DNA from: Desulfatibacillum aliphaticivorans DSM 15576
Lineage (GTDB): Bacteria; Desulfobacterota; Desulfobacteria; Desulfobacterales; Desulfatibacillaceae
DNA: 64,000 nucleotides
Direction: 5' to 3'
NCBI RefSeq assembly: GCF_000429905.1
Contig: NZ_AUCT01000019.1
Span: forward strand, 62,001-126,000
The notes below the pieces were generated by a model. The model ran no database searches. It was not told where the DNA came from and saw only the letters and a program-made list of their open reading frames with translations. The translations under genes and the position numbers were made by a program. Shown one piece after another: positions 17,248 to 26,734 of the stretch (positions within the stretch are counted from its first letter, which is position 1; the number at the start of each line of letters is the position of its first letter).

Positions 17248-18282
17248 TTAACCTCCTGCATGGGAGGCTCTATACTCCTCAAGCAGGCGTTCGGTCCGGG
17301 TTAAAATTTTTCTGGAATAAACCCTGTCCGCCATTTTGTCATAAATGGGCCGGGATTTTCTTTTAAGCGCTTCAAGCACTTCCGGCGGCGTTTCCACTTT
17401 TTGCACGCCGTATTTGAGCATGGCTTCCAGGCATTTTTTATTGTCGGCCCTGGAGCCTTCAATAAAAGGAGTCTGCCAACTTTCTCGCTGGGCGGAAATG
17501 CGTTTTTGATACTCTGCGGGCAAGGCGTTCCATGCTTCCATGGAGACCACGAAAACGGCCGGAGAGTATCTGACATTGGTAGTGTTGACGTACCTGAGCA
17601 CGGAGTACATCTGAGTGGATACACCCCATATGGGAGGGCCGATATAAGCCTCTGCAACGCCTTGCCGTATGCCGGCGTTGAATTCGGGAACATCCACCGG
17701 GACGGCGGAAGCGCCCATGGTTTCAATAAACGAGACTTCAATGTCGCCGCACCAGGTGAGAAACTTTATGTTTTCAAAGGACTCCAGCGAGGCGATGGGC
17801 TTGTCCACGGAATAAATCTGGTCAAAGCCCTGATCCAGCCATAAAAGGAGCTTAAGGCCTCTGCTTTGGGTGATTTCATCAAAGGCCGGATACATGGCCT
17901 TGCGGATGTAATCCACCTCGTCATAGCTGTTGAACAAGAAAGGCAGGCTGGTGACGCCCAGATCCGGGCAGACCATGAATGCAAGCTGCGCTCCCGATCC
18001 CGCAGCCTCAAGTTGGCCGGCTTGCACCTTTTTCAAGACGTCTTCATCGTCCCCCATGATTCCGCCGAAATAGGTTTTCAGGATGAGTTTCCCGTCCGTA
18101 GCCCCCAAAAGGCCGGGGACGAAAATTTGATTGATCTGGGTTGCGTAGCCAACCCCTTTCGGAACCAAGGAGCCGGACTTCCAGATATATTCATAGGTTC
18201 CGGAATATGCTGACCCGGGAAACAGGATCAGCGCGACAAACGTAAGCAGGACCAGCGCACAGGCGACTTGTTTTTTCGGCAT
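17248..18282 (-). CDS. TRAP transporter substrate-binding protein (DctP family), second of tandem pair
   Basis: 344 residues from ATG 18282, preceded by GAGGGGGAAAG; a Sec signal peptide follows (VLLTFVALILFPGSAYSG). The body shows DctP-family features (LVPKGVGYATQINQ, GGIMGDDEDVLKKV, MVCPDLGVTSLPFLFNSYDEVDYI, AYIGPPIWGVSTQMYSVLRY). It would bind a carboxylate-type solute in the periplasm. It is a paralogue of the gene 47 bases upstream, with the same motifs throughout. No DctQ/DctM membrane genes are nearby, so it must use a permease encoded elsewhere or act as a sensor input. Confidence 0.92.
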   Translation of the reverse strand: MPKKQVACALVLLTFVALILFPGSAYSGTYEYIWKSGSLVPKGVGYATQINQIFVPGLLGATDGKLILKTYFGGIMGDDEDVLKKVQAGQLEAAGSGAQLAFMVCPDLGVTSLPFLFNSYDEVDYIRKAMYPAFDEITQSRGLKLLLWLDQGFDQIYSVDKPIASLESFENIKFLTWCGDIEVSFIETMGASAVPVDVPEFNAGIRQGVAEAYIGPPIWGVSTQMYSVLRYVNTTNVRYSPAVFVVSMEAWNALPAEYQKRISAQRESWQTPFIEGSRADNKKCLEAMLKYGVQKVETPPEVLEALKRKSRPIYDKMADRVYSRKILTRTERLLEEYRASHAGG

Positions 18283-18329
18283 CTTTCCCCCTCGCAATAT
18301 AAAAAATGCGGCTTTGCGGCCGGGCAAGC

Positions 18330-19346
18330 CTATTGGCTTTGTCTGAATTCGTCCAAATTGTCCACGATCTCGTCCAGGATCTCTTGGGAATAATATTCGC
18401 CCACCAGCTCGTCCCATAGAGGCCTGACCGCGGCGTACAAGGCGTGTTCCATGTTCGGGCTCATTTCAACCTTCGTAACTCCATATTTGAACATGGCTTC
18501 CAGGCATTTATCGTTGTCCTGCCTGGAACCCTCGCAAAAATCCGTTTGCCACTGCTCCCGGGCGGCCATGATGTTTTGCTGCTGCTGGGGCGACAGGGCT
18601 TCCCAGGCTTCCATGGTAATAATGAACACGCTGGGAGAGTACCGCACGTTGAGTGCGCTGATATATCTTACCACCGAATACATCTGGGTGGACAACGCCC
18701 ATATTGGGGGGCCTATGTAAGCGTCCGCCAGGCCTTGCCGCAGGGATGTGTTCAGCTCAGGAGCGTTAACCGGAATGGCGGTGGCGCCTATTGCGGTGAA
18801 AAACTCCTCTTCAATGTCGCCGCACCAGGTGACAAAGCGGACCTTTTTAAACTGATCCATGGCGTCCAAAGGGAACTTTACGGAATAAAACTGGTCAAAC
18901 CCCTGATCCAGCCACAAAATCAGCTTAAAACCCTTGTCATTCAAGACCCCGTCATAAACCGGGTACATTTTCTTTTTGATGTAATCCACTTCCTCCCAGT
19001 TTTTGAACATCATGGGAAGGTTGACGGCGCCCATCTCCGGACAGACCATCAACGCGCCCTGCACCGATGTGCCGGTGCCTTGCAACTGGCCTATGCGCAT
19101 TTTTTTTAAATAGTCCTCGTCGTCCCCCATCACACCGCCGTAGTACACCTTTAAAAACACCTGGCCGTCCGTAGCCTTGGCCAGGCCGGGATTTAAAATG
19201 TTTTGAATTTGATTGGCGTAGCCCACCCCCTTGGGCACCAGCGTCCCTGCTTTCCACACCACCTCTGCAGCCGAAGCATACCCGGGCGCAGCCAAAGTGA
19301 GGCACACGATGGAAAGCACGGCCCAAAAAAGACTTCTAGCTTTCAT
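18330..19346 (-). CDS. TRAP transporter substrate-binding protein (DctP family), first of tandem pair
   Basis: 338 residues from ATG 19346, with TAAGGAGA upstream and a Sec signal (SIVCLTLAAPGYASAAE). It shares LVPKGVGYANQIQ, YYGGVMGDDEDYLKKM, MVCPEMGAVNLPMMFKNWEEVDYIKK and AYIGPPIWALSTQMYSVVRY with the next gene, so the pair arose by duplication. A TTGACT-N4-AGTCAA palindrome lies at 19424-19439, 78 bases before the start, and matches sites near the MerR-TetR/thiolase locus at 51-52 kb. Ligand unknown. Confidence 0.92.
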   Translation of the reverse strand: MKARSLFWAVLSIVCLTLAAPGYASAAEVVWKAGTLVPKGVGYANQIQNILNPGLAKATDGQVFLKVYYGGVMGDDEDYLKKMRIGQLQGTGTSVQGALMVCPEMGAVNLPMMFKNWEEVDYIKKKMYPVYDGVLNDKGFKLILWLDQGFDQFYSVKFPLDAMDQFKKVRFVTWCGDIEEEFFTAIGATAIPVNAPELNTSLRQGLADAYIGPPIWALSTQMYSVVRYISALNVRYSPSVFIITMEAWEALSPQQQQNIMAAREQWQTDFCEGSRQDNDKCLEAMFKYGVTKVEMSPNMEHALYAAVRPLWDELVGEYYSQEILDEIVDNLDEFRQSQ

Positions 19347-19423
19347 GACAGTCTCCTTAAACAGTTCCAATTTTTGATAATCAAGGCCAGAAATGCGTCT
19401 CTGAAAATTAAGGCTCTCATATC

Positions 19424-19439
19424 TTGACTGTAGAGTCAA
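19424..19439. promoter_or_regulatory. Palindromic operator candidate before the TRAP genes
   Basis: TTGACT-GTAG-AGTCAA, a 6-4-6 inverted repeat with perfect arms. The same arms and spacing occur at 52421-52436 (perfect) and, in 10 of 12 positions, at 51030-51045. A separate half site AGTCAA is at 19497-19502. Confidence 0.55.
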
Positions 19440-19705
19440 TAATAATAGTTTATATCCTTTAAATTAGGATTATATCTCCTGGTATTATTTATATACAGTC
19501 AATGGGCAGTTCAATGCCGCTCCGGTTTAGACAGCGCCCCTGAAACCCATGCTTTCCTTATGAATCCTTTCGGGAAAGGCCGCCGGCTGGGGGGCGCCCA
19601 TAAAAAACTTGCCCACGCGCCACGCCCCATGATTAAATGCACTAAAACCGTGCTTGATGCACATAAACCCTTGTCCGTTAACGCCTGTATACTGGGAGAT
19701 GCCGC
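19440..19705. other. AT-rich divergent promoter region of TRAP genes and glgP
   Basis: Contains an imperfect palindrome near 19451-19475 (ATATCCT...AGGATTATAT) and AT-rich sequence up to about 19500. The part nearer glgP is GC-rich and carries no gene with a ribosome site; an open minus-strand frame at 19511-19792 overlaps glgP and looks like a chance frame. Confidence 0.4.
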
Positions 19706-22234
19706 ATGAAGAACAGCGCATTGTTTCAAAGTTGGGGCCGGTTCAAAAAGGGGATGGACCCGGAAAGCATTCAACTCGCCTTCGCCAACCACCTGGAATA
19801 TTCTCTATCCAAGGATCAATACACAGCCACCTTGCGCGACATGTACACCTCCTTGGCCCTATCCATCCGCGACAGGCTTGTGGAGCGCTGGATTCGCACC
19901 CAGGAAGTCTATTATGAGCAGGACGTGAAGCGGGTCTACTATCTATCGGCTGAATACCTCATGGGCCGGGTCATGACCAACAACCTTATCAATTTGGGCA
20001 TGTACGAGCAGACCGTAGAGGCCATGAACGCCGTGCACGTGGATTTTAAAAGCATTCTGGAGCAGGAGCCGGACATGGGGCTTGGCAACGGGGGCCTGGG
20101 CAGGCTGGCGGCCTGCTTCCTGGATTCCATGGCCACCCTGAGCATCCCCGCTTACGGCTATGGAATACGCTACGAATTCGGCATCTTCGATCAGGAAATC
20201 AGGGGGCTGGAACAGGTGGAATGCCCTGAAAACTGGCTTCAGTACGGCAATCCCTGGGAGATCGCCAGGCCGGAAAAGACGCAGCGGGTGCGCTTTCAGG
20301 GGCGGGTCGAACACGTTCGCCAGCCGGACGGAAGCATCCGGGCGGAATGGGTGGACACCAACGACGTGATCGGCGTGGCCTATGATACGCCCATCAACGG
20401 GTACGCCAATGAGACGACCAACACCTTGAGGCTCTGGTCGGCCAGGGCTTCCAAGGAATTCGACCTGGAGTATTTCCAGCACGGCGATTATATGAAAGCC
20501 GTGGAGGAAAAAAATCGCTCCGAGACCATATCCAAGGTGTTGTATCCCAACGATCAGGTGTATCAGGGCCGGGAATTGCGGCTTAAGCAGCAGTATTTCT
20601 TTGTGTCCTGCTCCATACAGGACATTATTCGCCGTTATTTGGTCAATCATGACGACTTTGACCAGTTTGCAGCTAAAAACGCCATTCACATGAACGACAC
20701 CCATCCGTCCCTGGCGGTGGCCGAACTCATGCGCCTTCTGGTGGACGAGTACAACCTGGCCTGGGAGAAAGCCTGGGAAATCACAACCAAAACTTGCGCA
20801 TATACCAATCACACCCTGCTGGCCGAGGCCTTGGAAAAATGGCAGGTTTCCATGTTTGAAAACCTCCTGCCGCGGCCTCTTGAAATCATTTACGAAATCA
20901 ACAAGCGCTTTTTGCGGCAGGTTTCTTTGCGATATCCCGAGAATCCGGATAAAATGAAGCAACTTTCCCTGATTGGAGAAGGGGAGGAGAAGCGCGTGCG
21001 CATGGCCCACCTGGCCATTGTGGGCTCCCACTCCGTCAATGGCGTTGCGGCGCTCCACAGCCGCCTTTTGATGGAAAGGGAGCTGAATCATTTCTACCAG
21101 ATGTTTCCCGAGCGTTTTAACAACAAGACCAACGGCGTCACGCCCAGAAGGTGGCTTGCGGCGGCGAATCCCGGGCTTGCCCGTTTGATTTCCAGCGCCA
21201 TTGGGGAAGGTTGGGTAACCGATCTTTTTCAATTGGAAAAGTTGGCGGAAAAGGCGTCGAACCAGGGTTTTATTGAGCAATGGCGGGACGTCAAGCAGGA
21301 GAACAAGGAGGATTTCGCCGCCCTGGTGCGGGATATGACCGGAGAGATAATCAACCCCGAATCCATATTCGACTTTCAGGTGAAGCGGATCCATGAGTAC
21401 AAGCGGCAGACCCTGAACATCCTCCACGTGGTCTACCGGTGGCTTTCCCTCAAAAGGGGCGAGGCTCGGGATTACGCGCCCCGGACCTTCTTCTTCGGCG
21501 GAAAGGCCGCCCCGGGGTATTACATGGCAAAGCTCATCATCAAGTTCATTTGCCACGTGGCGGATATGATCAACAAAGATCCCCAGACCAATGACCTGCT
21601 TAAGGTGATCTTTCTGCCCAATTACAGGGTGTCGCTGGCGGAGCGGATTTTCCCCGCCTCAGACGTTTCGGAGCAGATTTCCACGGCCGGATATGAAGCT
21701 TCGGGCACCTCCAATATGAAATTCGCCATGAACGGCGCCTTGACCGTGGGAACGGCGGACGGCGCCAATGGGGAGATCCGGGAAGCGGTGGGGGATGACA
21801 ACATCTTTATTTTCGGATTGAACGCCGAAGAAGCGGCGGAACTTGGGTCCCGTTACAATGCCCGGGATTATTTGGGGGACCAGGTTTTGGAGCACGTTTT
21901 GAGTCACATTTCCAGGGGGCTCTTCAACCCGGAAGATCCGGCCTTGTTCCATCCTTTGTCGGACATGCTGCTCGGGAGGGATAAGTATCTCAATCTGGCC
22001 GATTTTCATGCCTACGTCCAATGCCAGGAGCAGGTGGACGCCTTGTATAAGGATCAAATGGAGTGGACGAAAAAGTGCATCTTGAACGTGGCCCGTATGG
22101 GCTTTTTTTCGTCCGACAGGACTATTTCGGAGTATAATAAGGACATTTGGAAAGCCGAGCCGGTGACTGTGACCCGCGGGGAGGGAAAGACGCCGGACGC
22201 TCAGGGAGGAGGCGATTGTGGGGGGGATCAATAA
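19706..22234 (+). CDS. glgP: Glycogen/starch/alpha-glucan phosphorylase
   Basis: 842 residues, full length for GT35. It releases glucose-1-phosphate from alpha-1,4-glucans. Motifs include RVYYLSAEYLMGR, GNGGLGRLAACFLDSMATL, NGVTPRRWL, RIHEYKRQTLN and the PLP-lysine segment EASGTSNMKFAMNGALT (about 665-681). The ATG at 19706 follows GGGAGA. The last residues (GEGKTPDAQGGGDCGGDQ) are Gly-rich and overlap the next gene by 17 bases. It presumably mobilises stored glycogen. No other glycogen gene is adjacent. Confidence 0.97.
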   Translation: MKNSALFQSWGRFKKGMDPESIQLAFANHLEYSLSKDQYTATLRDMYTSLALSIRDRLVERWIRTQEVYYEQDVKRVYYLSAEYLMGRVMTNNLINLGMYEQTVEAMNAVHVDFKSILEQEPDMGLGNGGLGRLAACFLDSMATLSIPAYGYGIRYEFGIFDQEIRGLEQVECPENWLQYGNPWEIARPEKTQRVRFQGRVEHVRQPDGSIRAEWVDTNDVIGVAYDTPINGYANETTNTLRLWSARASKEFDLEYFQHGDYMKAVEEKNRSETISKVLYPNDQVYQGRELRLKQQYFFVSCSIQDIIRRYLVNHDDFDQFAAKNAIHMNDTHPSLAVAELMRLLVDEYNLAWEKAWEITTKTCAYTNHTLLAEALEKWQVSMFENLLPRPLEIIYEINKRFLRQVSLRYPENPDKMKQLSLIGEGEEKRVRMAHLAIVGSHSVNGVAALHSRLLMERELNHFYQMFPERFNNKTNGVTPRRWLAAANPGLARLISSAIGEGWVTDLFQLEKLAEKASNQGFIEQWRDVKQENKEDFAALVRDMTGEIINPESIFDFQVKRIHEYKRQTLNILHVVYRWLSLKRGEARDYAPRTFFFGGKAAPGYYMAKLIIKFICHVADMINKDPQTNDLLKVIFLPNYRVSLAERIFPASDVSEQISTAGYEASGTSNMKFAMNGALTVGTADGANGEIREAVGDDNIFIFGLNAEEAAELGSRYNARDYLGDQVLEHVLSHISRGLFNPEDPALFHPLSDMLLGRDKYLNLADFHAYVQCQEQVDALYKDQMEWTKKCILNVARMGFFSSDRTISEYNKDIWKAEPVTVTRGEGKTPDAQGGGDCGGDQ

Positions 22235-22679
22235 GGATTGGCTGGCGCCGTGCGGCTTGTATTGCGGCGTGTGCGGCATCATGTATGCGGATCGGGACGG
22301 AAACGAGAAGTTTAAAGAGCGCTTGTGCAGCGTTTATGGGACCAGGCCCGAGGATATCAAGTGTAAAGGGTGCATGGCGGAGAACGAAGAGGACGTTTTT
22401 TTGTACTGCCGCTCTTGTCCCATTAAGCAATGCTGCGTGGAAAAAGGGATTGAGGGGTGCTATCAGTGCGACGCCTTTCCTTGCGGCCACATCAACAATT
22501 TCCCCATGCCCGTCGGCAAAAAAGTCATGCTGAGAGCCGTGCCGCAATGGCGGGAGTGGGGAACGGAAAAGTGGGTTGAAGAGGAGGAAAAGCGCTACCA
22601 TTGCCCTGAATGCGGGTACAAGTTGTTCCGGGGCGCTAAACGTTGCAGAAACTGTAAGGCGGAGGTGGATGCGGATTAG
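22218..22679 (+). CDS. DUF3795 cysteine-rich protein
   Basis: 153 residues from a GTG start with AGGGAGGAGG directly upstream, inside the end of glgP. The DUF3795 pattern is clear: LAPCGLYCGVCGIMYADRDG, KCKGCMAEN, YCRSCPIKQCC, CYQCDAFPC. A second zinc ribbon (CPECGYKL, CRNCKAE) closes the protein. About 18 Cys suggest metal or Fe-S binding, but no function is known. The overlap with glgP suggests translational coupling. Its stop overlaps that of the convergent kinase gene by a few bases. Confidence 0.85.
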   Translation: MGGINKDWLAPCGLYCGVCGIMYADRDGNEKFKERLCSVYGTRPEDIKCKGCMAENEEDVFLYCRSCPIKQCCVEKGIEGCYQCDAFPCGHINNFPMPVGKKVMLRAVPQWREWGTEKWVEEEEKRYHCPECGYKLFRGAKRCRNCKAEVDAD

Positions 22680-24865
22680 GCTGACGGTTGATTGGGCTGG
22701 GCGTCAAGGACCTTGCGGATGGACTTGGCCAGTTCGGACTTTACGAGAGGCTTCATGGCAAAGGCCTTTATGCCCATGTCCATGGCTTTTTCAGGCGTGA
22801 TTTTATTGCTGTATCCCGTGCAAAGAATAACCGGGATGTCGGGCCTGATCTTCATCAATTCCGCGGCCAGAACGTCTCCGTTCATGTCCGGCATGGTCAT
22901 GTCCGTAATAACTATATCAAAACCATTGGGCTTATTCCGTACAAGCTCCAATGCCTGGAGGCTGCTTGTGTGCGTGGTGACTGTGTAGCCCAGGCGTTCG
23001 AGCATTTTTCCTCCCAATTTGACAATGGAAGGCTCGTCATCCACAAAAAGGACCTTTTCCCTGCCTTTGGGAGCGTGGCCGAACCGGTTTTCCGGGAGAG
23101 CTTCGGCTTTGCCTTTGACCAATGGAAGATAAATGGTGAATTCCGATCCCCCTCCCACTTTACTGGACGCCAGGATTTCCCCTCCGCAGTTCTGCACAAT
23201 GCCGTGGACCACGGCCAGGCCCAGCCCGGTGCCTTTGCCGAAACCCTTGGTCGTGAAATAGGGCTCGAAAATGGATTGAATGGCGTCGGCTGGAATTCCG
23301 TATCCCGTGTCCCTTATACCCATTTTCAGGTATTCCCCGGGGTGAAGGTTGGGAGTTCTGGAAGCCAGTTCGGCATCCACCAAAACGTCCGCCAGGTCAA
23401 CTTGCAGCAGCCCTCCTTTTTCCTCCATGGCCTGGACTGCATTGGTGCAAAGATTCAGCAATACCTGATGGATCTGAGTGGGGTCGGCCATGACCAGGGA
23501 TTCACTTTGTATATTCTGCTTGATTTTGATGGAGGGCGGCACGGTGGACCGGAGCAGTTGCAGCGTCTCTTTGGTTATACTGCTGACACGGACGGGCTTG
23601 GGCTCTTCGCTTCCCCTCCTGGCGAAGGTCAGAATCTGCTTAACCAGCCCCGAGGCCCTGGTTCCGGCCCTCAGCACTTCCTGCAGGCATTCCTCCTGCT
23701 GAGCGCCGGGTTTTGCGTCGTCCAGGGCCAGTTCCGTGAATCCGATGATTGAATTGAGAATATTGTTAAAGTCGTGGGCGATTCCGCCGGCAAGCGTGCC
23801 TATAGATTCCATCCTTTGGGAGTGCTTGAGCCGTTCCTCCAGATCCTTGCGGATATTCTCCGCCTTTAGCTGCGCCGTGACATCCGTAATAACCGTTAAA
23901 TATCCTTCAAGATTTCCGGCTTGGTCGTAACTGTAGTCCCAGGTGACCTGCAAATCCAATATGTCGCCGTTTTTGGCAAGAAAGGGCCGGGTGAAAGGAT
24001 GCGGAGGCGGCATGTTATCCCTGATTTTATCAAAGCGCCGTTTTTGCACTTCCAATTCTTCGGGATCAGGCGCGAAATCCCAGGCGTATGTCCCAACGAG
24101 TTCCTCATACAGATAGCCGCTAACCCTCTGATAAGCCAAGTTGACGAATTTGACCTGGCCGTTCAAGTCAATTTCCTGAATGCCGTACGGCAGCGTCTCC
24201 AGCAAGGATTTGTATTTCTCCTGGCTGACGGCCAGCGTGCGCCCCGCTTTCCTTTCCCTGTCAAAGGCGTTTTTCAGGCCCTCCAGCATGATGGTGGCCG
24301 TGATTGTTATCATGGCGCTGATTAACATAAAATTGACGGTCATGACCCACCAGATATTGACAGGGTTCTCCAGGGAAGACGTCCAGCCTGGGGCTTTGTA
24401 CGCTATAAAAACGCCTACGCCGATCATGGACAGTACGTTGATAATAAGAGACCAGACGGCCATGCGCATACCGCCTATGCCGCCCATCAGCACCGAGGCG
24501 CCGAAAAGCCAGATGTATCCGGCGCCATGAAAGCCCAGCGTAAAAAGCAAAAACACGCCAAGGGAATATAACATGCCGAAAGCGGCCCAGGCCCGTGCTT
24601 TTAAGGAGAGGCGTTTACCGGAGAAAAGCAGGAAGACGGCGGTGAAATACGCCAGAATGTCTACGATGGCTATATCGGGGCGATCCACCTGAAAGCTGAG
24701 GATTACGCTTGGGATCAACGCAATCGGCCCCAACACAGTGGTTACGAAAAAGAGGACGAACAAAATTCTTTCCCGCCAGAAAGAAAGCGGGTCATCCCTG
24801 GAAATGTGTTCCGGCATAAACCGGCTTTCCAGGGCGCTCCAATACATGCCCAGTTTTTGATACAT
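22676..24865 (-). CDS. Membrane-bound hybrid sensor histidine kinase with PAS and receiver domains
   Basis: 729 residues. The N-terminal part (about 30-200) has five or six membrane segments, followed by a PAS/PAC unit (about 225-335, YKSLLETLPYGIQEIDLNG), a HisKA helix with His364 in GGIAHDFNNILNSIIGF, an HATPase domain (NLCTNAVQAMEEKGG, DTGYGIP, GKGTGLGLAVVHGIV) and a C-terminal receiver with VDDEPS, phospho-Asp in VITDMTMPDM and MKPLVK. No strong ribosome site precedes the ATG at 24865; an alternative start is the Met seven residues in. No partner response regulator is adjacent, so a phosphorelay to a separate Hpt protein or autonomous signalling is possible. Confidence 0.92.
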   Translation of the reverse strand: MYQKLGMYWSALESRFMPEHISRDDPLSFWRERILFVLFFVTTVLGPIALIPSVILSFQVDRPDIAIVDILAYFTAVFLLFSGKRLSLKARAWAAFGMLYSLGVFLLFTLGFHGAGYIWLFGASVLMGGIGGMRMAVWSLIINVLSMIGVGVFIAYKAPGWTSSLENPVNIWWVMTVNFMLISAMITITATIMLEGLKNAFDRERKAGRTLAVSQEKYKSLLETLPYGIQEIDLNGQVKFVNLAYQRVSGYLYEELVGTYAWDFAPDPEELEVQKRRFDKIRDNMPPPHPFTRPFLAKNGDILDLQVTWDYSYDQAGNLEGYLTVITDVTAQLKAENIRKDLEERLKHSQRMESIGTLAGGIAHDFNNILNSIIGFTELALDDAKPGAQQEECLQEVLRAGTRASGLVKQILTFARRGSEEPKPVRVSSITKETLQLLRSTVPPSIKIKQNIQSESLVMADPTQIHQVLLNLCTNAVQAMEEKGGLLQVDLADVLVDAELASRTPNLHPGEYLKMGIRDTGYGIPADAIQSIFEPYFTTKGFGKGTGLGLAVVHGIVQNCGGEILASSKVGGGSEFTIYLPLVKGKAEALPENRFGHAPKGREKVLFVDDEPSIVKLGGKMLERLGYTVTTHTSSLQALELVRNKPNGFDIVITDMTMPDMNGDVLAAELMKIRPDIPVILCTGYSNKITPEKAMDMGIKAFAMKPLVKSELAKSIRKVLDAQPNQPSA

Positions 24866-25208
24866 GGTATGGAATTATATCATCGTGTTAGTCATTGAAT
24901 TTAATAACGCATCCAGCCACCAGTAAATGGCGGAACCGTCAGCCTTTGCCAAAATCCCCTAAACCCAAAATTTTGGATGCAGTATTCGAGCCAAATTTTT
25001 TTTAGCGGAATAGGCAGGACGCGAATTTGGAAAAAAGATAGGCGCTAAACGTGCGGAAGTCGGTATGTAATATTTTGATATTGCGCCTATATTTTGTATG
25101 CGCCTTGAGGGGGGGGCGATCCGGCGCCGGCAAGGATTGCTCGGCGCCGGCGGGAAAAACGGTCCGCCCTGTTTATGCCTTTGGACAAAAGGCCTCCGGG
25201 GTCTGGGT
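24866..25208. other. Intergenic region
   Basis: No gene seen. The left two-thirds is AT-rich (promoter side of the kinase). Near 25114-25155 two copies of GGCGCCGGC lie about 25 bases apart in a GC-rich patch. A hairpin GCCTTT-GGACA-AAAGGC around 25179-25195 may end the OsmC transcript but lacks a clear T-run. Confidence 0.45.
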
Positions 25209-25679
25209 TTAGCTGTTCCATCCAAACTGGATTTCCAAAGGAGCAGGGTTTGCGATGGTGTCGCACAGGGCGCACCTCTTGCAGAGTTCCTGCTCAAAGG
25301 ACTGCCTCTCCACCTCAGGCAGGTCCGCATCCAATTTTACATGGATCGCCAGCCCGACGAAGCCCGTTGGGTTGGAAGACTCCAAGCCCATGGCCTTGGA
25401 CGGATCGATGGGGCCGGAAACTCCGACTTGGAGCCCATTCAGCTTCACCCCTTTTTGCTCCATCATGATTCGGGCTATGTTGACCATGCACCCTCCCAGC
25501 GCCATGGCCAAAAGCTCCGGAGGCGTCGGCCCGGAGTCGTCGCCCATCATTTCCTTCTTCATGTCCATCACGATTTCGTGGCCGCGGCCCTGGGCGATAA
25601 TCCGCCGGTTTTCTCCCGGCCGGACCAGAGTTTCCACGTGAATGACTTCCACCGTCATTTCCTGGCTGTCTTCTTGCAT
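25209..25679 (-). CDS. OsmC/Ohr-family protein
   Basis: 156 residues with AAAAAGGAGG before the ATG. The OsmC fold is recognised by SGPTPPELLAMALGGCMVN (peroxidatic-type Cys in GGC) and the second Cys in CKRCALCDTI. Such proteins detoxify organic peroxides or handle sulfur species with thiol reductants. It is divergent from a LysR regulator, and two identical-type boxes lie in the shared promoter region, so regulation by that LysR protein is likely. Confidence 0.88.
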   Translation of the reverse strand: MQEDSQEMTVEVIHVETLVRPGENRRIIAQGRGHEIVMDMKKEMMGDDSGPTPPELLAMALGGCMVNIARIMMEQKGVKLNGLQVGVSGPIDPSKAMGLESSNPTGFVGLAIHVKLDADLPEVERQSFEQELCKRCALCDTIANPAPLEIQFGWNS

Positions 25680-25714
25680 TGATTTTCCTCCTTTTTGCCC
25701 TGGTTGGTTTTTTG

Positions 25715-25729
25715 ATCGATAATAGCGAT
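25715..25729. promoter_or_regulatory. LysR-type box, OsmC side
   Basis: ATCGATAATAGCGAT, dyad ATCG-N7-CGAT containing T-N11-A, the classical LysR signature. Its inverse complement matches the box at 25816-25830 in 14 of 15 positions. Confidence 0.65.
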
Positions 25730-25815
25730 TAATTATGATAATGCTTGTTTTGATCCTATGGATGAGCCTACGATAGACAGGCTGTGCCAGTCCAACAAAT
25801 AGATTTGATATTCTT

Positions 25816-25830
25816 ATCGCTTTTATCGAT
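25816..25830. promoter_or_regulatory. LysR-type box, regulator side
   Basis: ATCGCTTTTATCGAT, again ATCG-N7-CGAT with T-N11-A, just before the LysR ribosome site. Probably the autoregulatory site. Confidence 0.65.
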
Positions 25831-25846
25831 ATAGAAGGAGAAAATA

Positions 25847-26734
25847 TTGGATCTCCAAAAACTCAAGACATTCAGCACCGTGGCCTCCCTGATGAATTTC
25901 AACCAGGCCGCCGAGGTTTTGAACTACGCCCAATCCAGCGTATCCGCGCAAATCAAGGCTTTAGAAAATGATCTGGACGCCCTGCTGTTCCAACGCGTGG
26001 GAAAAAGGGTCAAGCTGACCCCGGCGGGCGAAAAAATGCTCCAATACACCCATAAGATGCTTGCCATCGAGCAGGAGGCGCGCAACGAAATAAAAGGAGA
26101 GGCGGCCGGCGCCTCCCTGCTGACGCTAAGAATGCCTCAGACCGTGGCCGCCTGCCATTTGCCCATGGCCTTGCCGGCTTTTCAAAAGCGGTTTCCCAAT
26201 GTTAACCTGGACGTTACGTCTTGCGCCCTATTTTCCCTGGAGCACGAACTGTCCATTGGAACGGTGGACCTCGCCTTTCTCCTGACCGACACGGTGAGCG
26301 CCGCAAGCCTGGATATGGAAATGATCAGGACCGAAACCCTGGTTGTGGCGGCCTCGCCGGGTCATGAACTGGCCGGGAAGGCCGGTTTGGGCTACAAAAG
26401 CCTGGACGGACGGGTATTGTTTTTGCCCAAGGCGGATTGCGGCTATCGCATGGAGTTTGAGCAGGCCCTGACCTTGGAAAGGGTGAGGCTCGGCAGCCTG
26501 ATCGAAATGAATTCCATTGAAGCCATTAAGGCTGCGGTCGCCAACGGCATGGGCGTGACCATTATTCCCCGCATATCCATTGAGCATGACCTGAAAACCG
26601 GACGCCTGATCGAACTGGATTGGGAGGAGCCAATGGAAACGGGCCTTTTGATGATTTGGCAAAGGGATAAATGCTTTTCGCCCGCCCTGGATGCCTTTAT
26701 GGATGCATTCAGGCGCGGCGCGGCCGGATTTTGA
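25847..26734 (+). CDS. LysR-family transcriptional regulator
   Basis: 295 residues, typical length, starting at TTG 25847 with GAAGGAGAA upstream. The winged HTH (residues 1-60) reads LKTFSTVASLMNFNQAAEVLNYAQSSVSAQIKALE with the usual LysR spacing, followed by a periplasmic-binding-like effector domain (about 90-290). It is divergent from the OsmC gene, with a pair of T-N11-A boxes between them, so it likely controls that gene and itself. The effector is unknown; an oxidant or thiol signal would fit the partner. Confidence 0.93.
   Translation: MDLQKLKTFSTVASLMNFNQAAEVLNYAQSSVSAQIKALENDLDALLFQRVGKRVKLTPAGEKMLQYTHKMLAIEQEARNEIKGEAAGASLLTLRMPQTVAACHLPMALPAFQKRFPNVNLDVTSCALFSLEHELSIGTVDLAFLLTDTVSAASLDMEMIRTETLVVAASPGHELAGKAGLGYKSLDGRVLFLPKADCGYRMEFEQALTLERVRLGSLIEMNSIEAIKAAVANGMGVTIIPRISIEHDLKTGRLIELDWEEPMETGLLMIWQRDKCFSPALDAFMDAFRRGAAGF

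Noticed and set aside
19943..21556. Minus-strand open frame of 537 codons
   Set aside because: Antisense to glycogen phosphorylase, which is unmistakable.
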